NCBI GenBank assembly: GCA_949286015.1
Contig: CASEBB010000001.1
Coordinates: 18,017 to 82,016, forward strand
DNA length: 64,000 bases
Reading direction: 5' to 3'
From: an uncultured Succinivibrionaceae bacterium
GTDB taxonomy: Bacteria; Pseudomonadota; Gammaproteobacteria; Enterobacterales; Succinivibrionaceae
Both the position numbers and the translations under genes were made by a program. This document shows positions 17,625 to 30,615 of the stretch, piece after piece. The notes under the pieces were generated by a model. The model was not told the DNA's origin and made no database searches. It worked only from the letters and a program-made list of their open reading frames with translations. Every line of letters begins with the position of its first letter. Position 1 is the first letter of the stretch.

Positions 17625-17824
17625 AGACAATCTGCGCGGCGGCACCATGTATTTGTAGTCGTTTTGGTGGCAGCCGCACAGCCTCTGCTGCTGTGCTCTA
17701 AGAGCAAATGGGACATGGCGCTGCGCACTGGTCTTAAGGCCATGGCAAGGGCAGTAAGCTCAAGGCAGGTGTGGGTGGAGAGTGGTGATTTAGTGCCAGC
17801 GGCGCTATGCCCTTAGATTAGCAG

Positions 17825-20934
<3,110 letters not shown>

Positions 20935-21906
20935 TTACTGCTGGCCTGCTGGGATGTTATCGTAGTTTTGCAGCTCTAAAGCCAGAGCGTTGAGCTCCTC
21001 GGCGCCAATTATGCGGCGCTGCTGATCCTCCATATGACCACCCAGCTGCTTAATAAAGATCTCGGTGGCCATACGCAGGGCATTGAAGTAGGCAAAGGCC
21101 TTACCCCGCTCTGGCAGCGTCATGTACAGAGCAATAGCCGAGGTCTGGTAGCCATGCATGTTCTCAGGGAAGTAGAACGGTGGCTCCATGGAGCAGATGC
21201 GGAAGACCTCGTTGGTCTTTTCACGGGCGTTTTCGTAGACGAAGTAGATCTTGAGGTTGTCCTTGATGAAGCCCTGAATAAAGCCGTAGTGGTTGCACAG
21301 CTCCTCAATATCCTCACCTAAGTAAGGCTTGTCCTTATCGGCGGCAATGATGATCTCATAGACCTCACGGTGGGACATGCTAGCAGCGCTGCTTGCCGCA
21401 GCGTTAGCCTCATTGCTATAAGCATCAGCACTAAGCTTAGTAGTGTCAGACGGCGTTGCCACTGTAGTTGGGGCGGCTTGGCCTGCCATAGCGGCTGCAG
21501 GAGTGGCGGCGGTAGTGGCGTGCGCTGGTGCATTACCCGCATCATGACGTAAGCCATGAGTTTGGGGGTTAACGCTAATCGAGGCGTTATTGCTTAAGTC
21601 AGCAAAGCCATCATCAAAGTCATGAGGCAGCGTGGCGCGCGCATGGCGAGCACTTTTGGTCGCTGGAGCTGCTTCGCTCTCGGCTTGTTCTTCGGCGTGA
21701 GCGTGTGGGTTTAAGGAATCAGGGGTAACGATGCGCACCTTACCAATTTGATTAGAGCGAGAGAGCTCTTGGTCGCGCTGGTCGTTTTTCTTGAGACGGC
21801 GGTTTTGCGGCTTATTGGAAAACCAGAGTCCATGGACGATAAAGACGAGGATGCAGATTGCACCAACGATCAGCACAATGGAACTGGGATCGGAAAAAGA
21901 GGACAT
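20935..21906 (-). CDS. zipA: Cell division protein ZipA
   Basis: ZipA anchors FtsZ to the inner membrane at the septum. Start 21906 gives MSSFSDPSSIVLIVGAICIL, a short periplasmic N-terminus plus one membrane segment, followed by a basic stretch (KPQNRRLKKNDQR). A Pro/Ala/Thr-rich linker occupies about residues 60-175. The C-terminal FtsZ-binding domain starts near YEIIIAADKDKPYLGEDIEE and includes IQGFIKDNLKIYFVYEN, FRICSMEPPFYFPEN, and TLPERGKAFAYFNALRMATE. It is divergent from cysZ and upstream of ligA, the gammaproteobacterial arrangement. Confidence 0.92.
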   Translation of the reverse strand: MSSFSDPSSIVLIVGAICILVFIVHGLWFSNKPQNRRLKKNDQRDQELSRSNQIGKVRIVTPDSLNPHAHAEEQAESEAAPATKSARHARATLPHDFDDGFADLSNNASISVNPQTHGLRHDAGNAPAHATTAATPAAAMAGQAAPTTVATPSDTTKLSADAYSNEANAAASSAASMSHREVYEIIIAADKDKPYLGEDIEELCNHYGFIQGFIKDNLKIYFVYENAREKTNEVFRICSMEPPFYFPENMHGYQTSAIALYMTLPERGKAFAYFNALRMATEIFIKQLGGHMEDQQRRIIGAEELNALALELQNYDNIPAGQQ

Positions 21907-22487
21907 GGCAGGTGATCTCAAAGGCCGCTGGTGCGGTCAGTTCTCTTTGCGGGTCTCTTGGCGTGTTTCTTGGCCTGTGCACAGAGCTTACAGGCAGTGC
22001 TGGGTGCGACCTTTGTGGGGAGAGCGTCAGACTAGGAGCTGCTGTGGCTTGTGCGTGGTGCTGAAGAGAAACAAAACAAGGACGAAACAGAAGCTTTGTG
22101 GGGTGGAACCGCAGCCGTGCTTAGAGCTAAAACTGTAAGCTTGCTGGTGGCGTCGACACCAAGGGCAGCTAAGACTTTTTGCAGGTCTCAGTTGATGGCG
22201 AAAATTATACTCAAAGCCCCCATAAAGTCGCAATTGAGCACGGTAAACATAAGCTCAGATGAATGGGGGAGAGGCAAGAGCGCAATGCAGCACAAGTGGG
22301 GTATTTTTGGTTTTTGTCTGCAGGGGTTTGCGGTATGATGAGAGCTAGGTTTTGCTCTTTACTCCGTGCGCACTCGCATCCACCTGCGTCAGGGCACTTC
22401 CAGCGCCCACCAGCAAAAGGGCACTCCCAGCGCTGCGCAGCGTAAGGCGCGCCTTTCTTGTTTCACCCATCGCTCTTGGCCTTAAGC
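21907..22487. other. zipA-cysZ divergent intergenic region
   Basis: About 580 bases, no supported gene. It contains the zipA promoter candidate below. No clear cysZ promoter or CysB-type site was recognised. Confidence 0.4.
22204..22233 (-). promoter_or_regulatory. Candidate zipA promoter
   Basis: On the minus strand TTGCGA (22228-22233) and TATAAT (22204-22209) are separated by 18 bases, reading toward zipA about 300 bases away. Confidence 0.5.
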
Positions 22488-23270
22488 ATGATCAAAGACA
22501 GTTCTAACCAAGAAATCTCAATCTGGAATATGGTTGGCTACCTCGGATCCGGCCTGCAATTAGCCCTCTCCAAAGAGTGCCGCCTCTATGTGGTCATACC
22601 AATCATTATCAACTTTTTGGTGCTGGCCCTTGGTGGCTATCTGGTCGTTCAGACCATTTCGGGCTTTTTACAGCAGTACCTTGATCTGCTGCCAGAGTGG
22701 CTTAACTTCTTAAGCTACGTGCTGTGGATCTTTCTCGCGCTGACCATGGGCTTTGTCTTTTGCTACATCTTCTCCACAGTCGCGACCATTATTGCTTCAC
22801 CTTTTTACGGCATGCTGGCCGAGAAGGCCGAGGGCGTGATTCGTGGGGCGCCATTTGCGGCAGGCAGTGATGATGGCTTTGCCGCTGTCATCAAAGACGT
22901 GCCACGCGTGATTAAGCGTGAGTTACGCAAGATGGCTTACTACCTGCCACGCGTGATTGCCTGCCTGATCATCTCCTTTATTCCGGTCATTAACGTCATC
23001 TCCCCAATCTTATGGTTTTTACTGGCGGCATGGATGATGTGCATTCAGTACGTCGACTATCCATATGACAACCACAAGATCTCCTTTGATGACATGAAGA
23101 AGGACTTGCAGAACCAGCGCTTAGCCTCGTTTGTGATGGGGGCAGTGATTTCGCTGGCGATGACGGTGCCTATTTTGAACTTGGTGATTCCACCTGCTGC
23201 GGTGTGTGCTGGCACCAAGTACTATGTAGAGATGCAAAAGCGCTATACCATTGATGTGGCGCTGCGCTAA
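22488..23270 (+). CDS. cysZ: CysZ-family sulfate transporter
   Basis: CysZ imports sulfate for cysteine synthesis as an inner-membrane protein. The 260-residue product starts at ATG 22488 (MIKDSSNQEISIWNMVGYL). It has the family pattern GSGLQLALSKECRLYVVIPI, several hydrophobic helices, PFYGMLAEKAEG, LRKMAYYLPRVIACLIISFI, YVDYPYDNHKISFDDMKKDL and the terminal PPAAVCAGTKYYVE. Its position divergent from zipA is as in E. coli. In E. coli cysK, ptsH, ptsI and crr follow; here cysK and ptsH are missing and the EI homologue comes next. Confidence 0.92.
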   Translation: MIKDSSNQEISIWNMVGYLGSGLQLALSKECRLYVVIPIIINFLVLALGGYLVVQTISGFLQQYLDLLPEWLNFLSYVLWIFLALTMGFVFCYIFSTVATIIASPFYGMLAEKAEGVIRGAPFAAGSDDGFAAVIKDVPRVIKRELRKMAYYLPRVIACLIISFIPVINVISPILWFLLAAWMMCIQYVDYPYDNHKISFDDMKKDLQNQRLASFVMGAVISLAMTVPILNLVIPPAAVCAGTKYYVEMQKRYTIDVALR

Positions 23271-23379
23271 GAAACGCTCAAAGCTACTGCAACCAACTAC
23301 AGCCACAGCCATAGAGCTAAGCCAACAGTGAGTGAGTGAGAACTAAGCCAGCTGTGCTAAGCAACAGAGATAAAACTGC

Positions 23380-23413
23380 GGCCGCTTTCCTTACGGGAAT
23401 CGCTCAAGCGGCC
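23380..23413. other. Hairpin between cysZ and the EI homologue
   Basis: GGCCGCTT (23380-23387) pairs perfectly with AAGCGGCC (23406-23413). No U-tract follows. It may lie in the leader of the EI-like gene. The 253-base gap holds no HPr-sized gene. Confidence 0.4.
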
Positions 23414-23523
23414 AGCAGAGCACAGAGGAAGCGTTACGCTCCGCTGTTGCCAGCGGTGTGATCTTGGCGCTGTGGTCGTGGTGACAAAAGGTGCTGCTCA
23501 GCGTGTGAGGCGAGGAGGATGTA

Positions 23524-25224
23524 ATGTACACCATGTCAGGAATCACTGTCTCTGAAGGCGTCAGTGAGGGCTTTGCCTTTTTACTGCTGCCGCAGACGGT
23601 GTCCACTGAGACCGAAGCTACGCGGGCTCTTAGTCCTAGCGATGAGCGCTTAAAGTACCTCAAGGCCAGTCGTGAGTTTGCCAACAAACTCAATAACGCC
23701 ATGTCAGGCACTGTCCCTGATAAGGTGCGTGACCTCTTTGGGGCGGTGGCCTCGTATATCACCAACTCTGGCAACATTAACGCGATTGATGAGCTCATTG
23801 CGCAAGGACAAAGTGCAGTTGAGGCTGCGCAAAACGTGCTCCTACCAAAGATTGCACGCTTTTCCCACGACGCCGATGCTGAGGATGGTGATGATGACGA
23901 CCCAGAAATGCAGGTCGTAGCCTCAGAGCTCAGCTCCCTGATGCGTGACTTTATTGCCACTATCAACTCCACCGGTACCGATGATGAGGCGGAGGTGCCT
24001 CAGCTCAATCGCCCGTGTGTCATCATTGCCTCTGATCTCACCCCCGCCCGTTTTCTCTCTTTGCACACCGAGCTCGTGCGCGCGGTGGTGTTAGAGGGTG
24101 GTCAAGCCTCAGGGCACTTAGGCACGGTCTTACGTGACCTGTGCATCCCTGCCATTTACGGGGTAAAGGGCGCGCTGACCATTAAAAATGGTGAGCATGT
24201 GCTGGTGGATGCCACACGGGGCACTATCCTTGTCGAGCCACCACAGGACACGGCGCGAGCGCTGATTGCCCAGCAGGATCTCTTTAATAGCAATAGCGAT
24301 GATGACGACCCACCTGATAGCGACTTACAGGTGACGGTGGCTGGCTCGATGGGAGCTATTGGTGAAATTGACCGCTTAGCGCGCTACTTAAACCACGGCT
24401 TAGGCCTGCTGCGCTCGGAGTTTCTCTTTTTAAACTACCACCATGAGCCTAGCGTCGAGGAAATGGTGCGCACCTTTACCTCGATCTTCTCTAAGATTCC
24501 CAAGACCGCGCCGCTCACCGCACGTACCTTTGATTTTGCGGGTGATAAGAAGCCACTCTTTACTGTGGAGTTAGACCACGAGGGCCCTCTTTACAGCTAC
24601 GGTGCGCAGGTAGGCTCGGCACTGCTCAAAAAGGAATTACGGGCGCTGTTGCTCGCGTCGGCCGGACGGGAGATTCACATCGTATTTCCGCTCATTACTC
24701 GCATTAGTGAGGCGAAGGCCCTGACCACAATGCTGGCACGGGTGATTGAGGAGCTGGAAAGTGATAATGTGCCTTATGGCAAGTCGCATGTGGCGGTGAT
24801 GATTGAGACGCCTGCGGCGGTGCTCTCGGCAAAGGCCTTTGCCGCGTATGGCGAGATGTTTTTAATCGGCACCAGCTCGCTTGCTGAGTACGCTTCGGCT
24901 CCACGTCCACCTGAGGACTACTTTACGCCTGCGCTCTCAAAGATGATTGCCATTGCCTGCAAGGGCGCGCATGATAGCCATGTGCAGGTGGGTATCGCGG
25001 GGCGCTTTGCGATGCGCACGGAGTTGCTGCCGTTTTTCTTATCACTGGGAGCCAGCTATATCACCACGGATGCAACGTCGATTGCTAAGGTGCGTAAGGA
25101 GCTGCAGCAACTTGCAGATCAGGGCGTAGTACCGCACTTTGATCAGAAGCTGTACAACAGCTTAATGGAGGTGGCCTCCAGTGACGATCTCCAGCGCTTG
25201 CTCTTTGCAGACGATTTTGCGTAG
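23524..25224 (+). CDS. Degenerate PTS enzyme I homologue
   Basis: 566 residues, colinear with PTS enzyme I, which autophosphorylates from PEP and passes phosphate to HPr. ATG 23524 follows GAGGAGG at 5 bases. Conserved parts: SGITVSEGVSEGFAFLL, VRAVVLEGG, CIPAIYGVKGAL, GLGLLRSEFLFLN (Arg kept), ARTFDFAGDKKPLF (Arg kept), VMIETPAAVLSAKAFA (Glu kept). Changed parts: the phosphohistidine loop reads GGQASGH (His198) instead of GGRTSH, with one extra residue. The metal/PEP-binding GTNDLTQY of E. coli (Asn454, Asp455) is GTSSLAEY (about residues 449-456). The catalytic Cys502 in GMCGELAG is Ala492 in GIAGRFAM. Acidic Asp-rich loops are inserted near residues 120 and 260. PEP-dependent autophosphorylation is therefore doubtful; a regulatory or altered role is inferred. 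crr-like follows after 94 bases. Confidence 0.85.
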   Translation: MYTMSGITVSEGVSEGFAFLLLPQTVSTETEATRALSPSDERLKYLKASREFANKLNNAMSGTVPDKVRDLFGAVASYITNSGNINAIDELIAQGQSAVEAAQNVLLPKIARFSHDADAEDGDDDDPEMQVVASELSSLMRDFIATINSTGTDDEAEVPQLNRPCVIIASDLTPARFLSLHTELVRAVVLEGGQASGHLGTVLRDLCIPAIYGVKGALTIKNGEHVLVDATRGTILVEPPQDTARALIAQQDLFNSNSDDDDPPDSDLQVTVAGSMGAIGEIDRLARYLNHGLGLLRSEFLFLNYHHEPSVEEMVRTFTSIFSKIPKTAPLTARTFDFAGDKKPLFTVELDHEGPLYSYGAQVGSALLKKELRALLLASAGREIHIVFPLITRISEAKALTTMLARVIEELESDNVPYGKSHVAVMIETPAAVLSAKAFAAYGEMFLIGTSSLAEYASAPRPPEDYFTPALSKMIAIACKGAHDSHVQVGIAGRFAMRTELLPFFLSLGASYITTDATSIAKVRKELQQLADQGVVPHFDQKLYNSLMEVASSDDLQRLLFADDFA

Positions 25225-25318
25225 CAGGTGACGTAAACTACTCTAAAGCTGGTACTGGGGAGAGCTTGCTGCCTGAGTACTGGCGCATCATTCCCTTGGG
25301 CAACACGAGGACAAGGTC

Positions 25319-25876
25319 ATGGGCTTCTTTTCTGGTTTATTCAAGCACGTGACAAAGACCGATGAGGCGGCGCCGTCGGTCGCTGAGGTCAAGAACATTA
25401 ACGCTGACGTGACCTTATATGCACCGGTTACGGGCACGCTTTTACCTCTAGAGGAGGTGCCGGATATCGTGATCTCAGAAAAGGTCATGGGTGATGGCGT
25501 GGCGGTAGTACCAGAGAGCGAGTCGATTGTGGCGCCGTGTGATGGCGTGATCTCGCGTTTACTGCCGACAAAGAATGCCTTTGCGGTGCGCATGGCTGAG
25601 GGCTTGGAGGTGTATGTCACCTTTGGTGTAGAAGCGATGGAGCTTAAGGGCGATGGCTTTACCACCAAGGTGAATTTGGGCGATGAGGTGAAGAAGGGCG
25701 ATCCGATCATTATGACGGAGCCGCGCTTATTGAGCTCGAAGCTCAAGTCGACCATTACCTCGATGATTGTGATTAAGAGCACGGGCGATATTGATAAGAT
25801 CTTTGCGGCGACGGGCAAGTGCCATGCAGGGGTGACGCCGGTGCTGTGGATTACGCTGCACAATAAGGCGCAATAG
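25319..25876 (+). CDS. EIIA-Glc-like protein lacking both active-site histidines
   Basis: 185 residues, colinear with E. coli Crr, which relays phosphate from HPr to EIIBC-Glc and regulates adenylate cyclase and permeases. ATG 25319 follows GAGGA. Matching segments: YAPVTGTLLPLEEVPDIVIS, EKVMGDGVAVVPES, VAPCDGVISRLLPT, MELKGDGFTTKVNLGDEVKK, and the terminal GVTPVLW. The phosphoacceptor His90 of E. coli (ELFVHFGID) is Thr101 here (EVYVTFGVE), and the partner His75 (ETNHAFS) is Asn86 (PTKNAFA). Phosphotransfer is thus ruled out by the known mechanism. Folding and glycine positions are well kept, suggesting a constrained function, perhaps allosteric binding. N-terminus has a 25-residue extension. 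Likely co-transcribed with the EI homologue; a terminator follows. Confidence 0.88.
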   Translation: MGFFSGLFKHVTKTDEAAPSVAEVKNINADVTLYAPVTGTLLPLEEVPDIVISEKVMGDGVAVVPESESIVAPCDGVISRLLPTKNAFAVRMAEGLEVYVTFGVEAMELKGDGFTTKVNLGDEVKKGDPIIMTEPRLLSSKLKSTITSMIVIKSTGDIDKIFAATGKCHAGVTPVLWITLHNKAQ

Positions 25877-25897
25877 GGGAGCTCAGAGATGAGGCAG

Positions 25898-25926
25898 GGG
25901 ACAGCAGAGGCTGTCCCTTTTGTTTT
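25898..25926 (+). terminator. Intrinsic terminator of the EI-EIIA pair
   Basis: GGGACAGC and GCTGTCCC pair around AGAG (25898-25917), followed by TTTTGTTTT, 21 bases past the EIIA stop. Confidence 0.85.
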
Positions 25927-26303
25927 GGGGCGAGCAAAATGGCTCTACTCAGAGTTTGGGGGATAAGGAACCAGCACTCCAATCCACTACCAGTAAGGAC
26001 GGTCACACCAAAGGCAATGACACCGGTACAACTGACATCTGGTAGTTGGTACGCATTTATTTTTCCTGATAAATAAGCTGTTTCTGCTTTAAGACTCTAA
26101 ACAATAGCCACCACACAGAAGCTTGAGATGGTGAGCACTCTCAGCTTTAAGGCTATCGCCTTACCCTTGAGGGGCAGTCGTCGGTATATCCACTCTAAGG
26201 TAAAAGCCGTATCTTCGCGGTTTTGGGAAAATCAGTCACCACTTCCCGACCTCAGGTTGGCGACAAAGCGTCGCTTCCTTTAGCTCTCACACACAACAAC
26301 GAA
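25927..26303. other. Intergenic gap between crr-like and pntB
   Basis: About 380 bases with no supported gene and no clear promoter. Convergent genes flank it. Confidence 0.4.
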
Positions 26304-26335
26304 AAAAGCCCAGCAGATCACTCCGCTGGGCTTTT
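26304..26335. terminator. Bidirectional terminator between crr-like and pntB
   Basis: AAAAGCCCAGC (26304-26314) pairs perfectly with GCTGGGCTTTT (26325-26335). It has A- and T-runs on both sides and can serve pntB on the minus strand. A second inverted repeat (AAGCTAAGCT/AGCTTAGCTT, about 26364-26404) lies closer to the pntB stop, without a U-tract. Confidence 0.75.
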
Positions 26336-26417
26336 CTCTGGAATCAGCTTGCACCGTGCTCAAGCTAAGCTGGGGGCCCTCTTGGCAGAGGAGAGCTTAG
26401 CTTAGAGCATGATCAGC

Positions 26418-27929
26418 TTAGATGCCGGCCACAATCTCTTCAACCGACTTCTTCGCATCGCCGAAGCACATGTAGGTGTTGTCCTTGAAGAACAGTGGGT
26501 TCTGCACACCGGCATAGCCCGCGTTCATCGAACGCTTGAAGACCACCACATTGTGAGCCTTCCACACCTCAAGCACTGGCATGCCAGCAATTGGGCTGTT
26601 TGGATTCTCTAACGCAGCTGGGTTCACGGTGTCGTTAGCACCAATAACCAGTACGGTGTCGGTGTTCTCGAAGTCGTCATTGATCTCATCCATCTCAAAG
26701 ACGATATCGTATGGCACCTTGGCCTCAGCTAACAGCACATTCATGTGACCTGGCAGACGGCCAGCCACTGGGTGAATGGCAAAACGCACTTGGCAGCCAC
26801 GAGCTTGTAACTTCTCAGTTAACTGCGCCACTGCATTCTGCGCTTGCGATACAGCCATACCATAGCCTGGGGCGATGATGACCGAGGAAGAGTTCTTTAA
26901 GAGCTCTGCCACATCGGCGGTCTTCATCTCGTGGTACTCGCCCATCTCCTCGTCAGCATCAGTAGCAGCACCCTCGTTACCGAAGCCACCCATGATCACC
27001 GACATGAAGGAGCGGTTCATAGCCTTACACATGATGTAAGACAGAATAGCACCGGAGGAGCCTACTAACGCACCGGTCACGATCAGCAGATCGTTCGAGA
27101 GCATGAAGCCAGATGCCGCTGCTGCCCAACCTGAGTAGGAGTTCAGCATCGAGATCACCACTGGCATGTCAGCACCACCAATGGCCGCCACTAAGTGCAC
27201 ACCAAAGGCAAAGGCGATCAGAGTCATCACCACTAATGGGAAGAGTGGTGGGGTATCTGCTGCCATGAACCAGATCAGTAAGAGGAACGACACGATCAGG
27301 GCGGCTAAGTTTAAGAGGTGACCGCCAGGGATCATTAAAGGCGCAGACTTGAATACGCGCAGCTTGTAAGTGCCGTTTAACTTACCATAGGCCACGATGG
27401 AACCAGTGAAGGTCACCGCACCAATGAAGATGCCTAAGAAGATCTCAACTAAGTGGGTGTTGAGCTCGGCAGCACTCATGGAAGTGCCAGCAGCTGCGAC
27501 CGCAGCAGCGTTGGCCTTAGCAGCCTCATCCAGCAACGCGATAATGGTGGCTGGAGAGTCACCAACCGACACTAAGATGCTCTCTTGCACCGTTGGGCCT
27601 AACTCTAAGAAGGAGTTGTAACCCACCAGCACCGCAGCTAAACCCACAAAGGAGTGTAAGCATGCGATCATCTCTGGCATCTGGGTCATCGCCACGCGAC
27701 GGGCAACGAAGATACCAATGGCACCGCCAATAACCATGGCGACAATGATTAAGAGGAAGCCTGAGCCAGACTCAACCTGCACGAAGGTAGCTACCAGAGC
27801 GATAGCCATACCTACCATGCCAGATAAGCAGCCGTACTTAGCCGTTTCCTGCTTCGATAAGCCCGCTAGGGCCATAATAAAGAGCAGTGCGGCCAAGATA
27901 TAGGCCATGTGTATAGGTCCTGCTACCAT
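26418..27929 (-). CDS. pntB: NAD(P) transhydrogenase subunit beta
   Basis: PntB carries the NADP-binding domain and most membrane helices of the proton-translocating transhydrogenase, which couples hydride transfer between NADH and NADP to the proton gradient. The 503-residue product begins with multiple hydrophobic helices ([46 protein letters not shown]-type helices further on) and ends with the dIII domain: [80 protein letters not shown] 27929 has AGGAGA upstream. It follows pntA after 26 bases, so the two form an operon. Confidence 0.96.
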   Translation of the reverse strand: MVAGPIHMAYILAALLFIMALAGLSKQETAKYGCLSGMVGMAIALVATFVQVESGSGFLLIIVAMVIGGAIGIFVARRVAMTQMPEMIACLHSFVGLAAVLVGYNSFLELGPTVQESILVSVGDSPATIIALLDEAAKANAAAVAAAGTSMSAAELNTHLVEIFLGIFIGAVTFTGSIVAYGKLNGTYKLRVFKSAPLMIPGGHLLNLAALIVSFLLLIWFMAADTPPLFPLVVMTLIAFAFGVHLVAAIGGADMPVVISMLNSYSGWAAAASGFMLSNDLLIVTGALVGSSGAILSYIMCKAMNRSFMSVIMGGFGNEGAATDADEEMGEYHEMKTADVAELLKNSSSVIIAPGYGMAVSQAQNAVAQLTEKLQARGCQVRFAIHPVAGRLPGHMNVLLAEAKVPYDIVFEMDEINDDFENTDTVLVIGANDTVNPAALENPNSPIAGMPVLEVWKAHNVVVFKRSMNAGYAGVQNPLFFKDNTYMCFGDAKKSVEEIVAGI

Positions 27930-27955
27930 TTGCTATTTCTCCTGATCCCTGATCC

Positions 27956-29494
27956 TTACTGCTGTTTCTTGAACATGGCCAGCATACGGCGTGTCACCGC
28001 AAAGCCACCGAAGATGTTAATCGAGGCAATGAGGACACCGATGAAGGCGAAGGCACCAATCACAAATGAGCCGGAGCTGATCTGTAAAATAGCACCCACA
28101 ACGATAATGCCCGAAATAGCATTGGTAACCGACATCAGTGGGGTGTGCAGAGAGTGGGTAACGTTCCAAACCACGTAGTAACCGACCACGCAGGCTAAGA
28201 CGAAGACGGTGAAGTGTGGTAAGAACTTCTCTGGAGCGAAAATGCCAATCAGCGCAAAAGCGATGAGAACAATGGCAAGTAAGGTGACCTTGAAGGTCTT
28301 GGAGACCTGATGCTGCTCGATCTTCTTTGGTGGCTCCGCACTCTTTGGCGCAGCTGGAGCAGCAGAGACGCTGATCTTTGGTGGTGGGAAGGTCACTTCG
28401 CCATCACGGGTTACGCACATGTTGCGTAAGATCACGTCCTCAAAGTCGACGTTGATGTTGCCATCCTTGTTCTTGCACAGGAGCTTAGCTAAGTTGACTA
28501 AGTTCGTAGAGTACAGTTGCGAGGATTGTGCAGGCAGACGGCAGGCTAAGTCAGAGTAGCCAATGATCTTGACACCATTTGGCGTGGTGGTGATCTTGCC
28601 CTCGACCGTCAGTTCACAGTTACCACCGGTGGCAGCAGCTAAGTCCACGATCACAGAGCCTGGCTTCATGCTCTCGACCATTTCCTTAGAAATCAGGCGT
28701 GGAGCTGGCTTGCCTAGAATCGCAGCGGTGGTGATGATGATGTCCACGTCCTTGGCTTGAGCAGCAAAAAGCTCCATCTCAGCCTTGATGAACTCATCAG
28801 ACATGACCTTGGCGTAGCCGTCGGAGGAACCGCCGTCTTCAGTCTTAAAGTCTAACTTTAAGAACTCACCGCCCATGGACTTGATTTGGTCGGCCACTTC
28901 AAGACGGGTATCGAAAGCACGCACGATAGCGCCTAACGAGTGGGCAGCACCAATAGCAGCAAGGCCAGCCACACCAGCACCGATCACCAGTACCTTGGCA
29001 GGTGGAACCTTACCTGCGGCCGTCACTTGACCAGTGAAGAAACGACCAAAGGTGTGCGCAGCCTCGATCACGGCGCGGTAGCCGGAGATGTTGGCGGTAG
29101 AGGACAGGGCGTCTAAAGCCTGAGCACGAGAAATACGTGGCACCATGTCCATAGCAAGGACGGTGACCTTCTTCTCGTTTAACTTGGCGACTAAGTCAGG
29201 ATTTTGTGCTGGGCGCACAAAGCTGACTAAAGTTTGACCCTCGTGGAGGAGTTTGATTTCCTCATCGCTAGGGGCATTGACCTTAAAGATGATGTCGCTT
29301 TGCCAAACCTCACGACCACGTAAAACCTTCGCACCGGCGGCGGTATAGGCGGCGTCGTCAAAGCTGGCGTCAGCGCCGGCGTTGCTTTGCACCGCCACTT
29401 CAAAGCCTAACTTGATGAGCTTGGTTACGGTGTCAGGAGTGGCAGCCACTCTTGTTTCGCCTTTCAAGCTTTCTTTTGGAATACCTATCAGCAT
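27956..29494 (-). CDS. pntA: NAD(P) transhydrogenase subunit alpha
   Basis: PntA binds NAD(H) and contributes membrane helices to the transhydrogenase. The 512-residue product opens [20 protein letters not shown] and contains [40 protein letters not shown], the nucleotide-binding [20 protein letters not shown], and [14 protein letters not shown]. The C-terminal third has four hydrophobic segments after a linker at about residue 400, as in E. coli PntA. ATG 29494 follows AGGAAGAAGCC. It is the first gene of pntAB. In an anaerobe it would balance NADPH supply; this role is inferred. Confidence 0.96.
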   Translation of the reverse strand: MLIGIPKESLKGETRVAATPDTVTKLIKLGFEVAVQSNAGADASFDDAAYTAAGAKVLRGREVWQSDIIFKVNAPSDEEIKLLHEGQTLVSFVRPAQNPDLVAKLNEKKVTVLAMDMVPRISRAQALDALSSTANISGYRAVIEAAHTFGRFFTGQVTAAGKVPPAKVLVIGAGVAGLAAIGAAHSLGAIVRAFDTRLEVADQIKSMGGEFLKLDFKTEDGGSSDGYAKVMSDEFIKAEMELFAAQAKDVDIIITTAAILGKPAPRLISKEMVESMKPGSVIVDLAAATGGNCELTVEGKITTTPNGVKIIGYSDLACRLPAQSSQLYSTNLVNLAKLLCKNKDGNINVDFEDVILRNMCVTRDGEVTFPPPKISVSAAPAAPKSAEPPKKIEQHQVSKTFKVTLLAIVLIAFALIGIFAPEKFLPHFTVFVLACVVGYYVVWNVTHSLHTPLMSVTNAISGIIVVGAILQISSGSFVIGAFAFIGVLIASINIFGGFAVTRRMLAMFKKQQ

Positions 29495-30615
29495 GGCTTC
29501 TTCCTGTAAGATTAGAAATAGAACTCGCCAACAGTCGATGCACTGAGCGAAGGGCTTTACCTGAACGCCTTGCGCTGCCTAAAAACAGCTTACGGCTGGG
29601 ACAGTTTCTTATCGTGGCTGCGTCTTAGAGCTGTCTGGCTTTGCTTAAGCCATAGCAGAGCCCACCAACACCTCAATGAGGTTGGTGTGACAGGGAACAC
29701 AGCTGACTATAAGAGAGGTAAAGCTTGCGCTGTCTACATGAGTAAGCATGTGGGGCTTGGCAAGCTGATTCGACCTTAGATCATGCAATATTTATGGTCT
29801 GAGGCGCAATGATTTTCCTGTGACTTTTAGATTAAGCACACAAAATATCGCGCCGCAGAGCAGCTTACGCACAGTAGAAGCCACTGGTGGTGCTGGGCTG
29901 GTGAAGACTAAAGGTGTACTTTTGCCCTCACAGCAGAGTGCAAGCACAGAGCAAAGTGACGCCGTTGACCCAAAACCTGACAGAGAACATGACAGAGCTC
30001 CTGACAGTGATTCTGACTGTGATCCTGACAGTGATTTTGCGGGCACGCTAGGGTGCTTTGTGGAGGCCACAAGGCAGTGCGCGTAAGGAGTGGTGCTCTT
30101 AAAGTCGAATGCGGGCTATCATACAGAAATTGCGCCCTAGCAAACCAACAAAAAAGAGCAGGTTGCCACTAATGCTGCATTTTTTTGCGGTGGCGCACAT
30201 TTGTTTGCCATTACTCTTGGGCTGTTGGGTAAGCGTTAGAGAGAGTACGGGACAGTCATGGCTCTGTGGCAGAGCGCTGCGACAGCGCGTTGCGGCAGTG
30301 CGCAGCGGTAGTGGTTAGAGCGTGGTAAAGCACGGTGGGGCGTGACTTAGCGTGATGGGACATGATTGAGGTTAGCAGGGGGGATCGGGAGCGGCAGACA
30401 GATGCTCTTTTGCTGCCTAACAGGGCACCAAAAGATGATAAAATGGCGAGTTTGGTGCGCTGCACCATGGTGCTTTTACCGCCTCAAGTTGCTAGCAGTT
30501 TGCGCTTGCTGCACTGCCTAAAGTTGCTACTGCGCACTGGGGCTGTACTTGGAAGTAAAAGCTGTGATTTTTCAGGAAAGGACTGTTTCTCCTTTGCCTT
30601 TTGCCGGTGCTTGTT
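29495..30615. other. Long pntA-queA divergent intergenic region
   Basis: About 1.1 kb without a supported gene. An imperfect hairpin (CCAAC/TTGG arms with CCTC/GAGG) lies near 29665-29692. Short overlapping frames at 29792-30086 encode Ser/Asp-rich low-complexity peptides created by a degenerate CTGACAGTGATT-type repeat near 29980-30035, and are not called. No strong promoter pair was identified for either flanking gene. Confidence 0.4.

Noticed and set aside
29792..30086. Two opposite frames with Ser- and Asp-rich peptides
   Set aside because: Both arise from a short degenerate repeat; no ribosome binding site or recognisable protein features.
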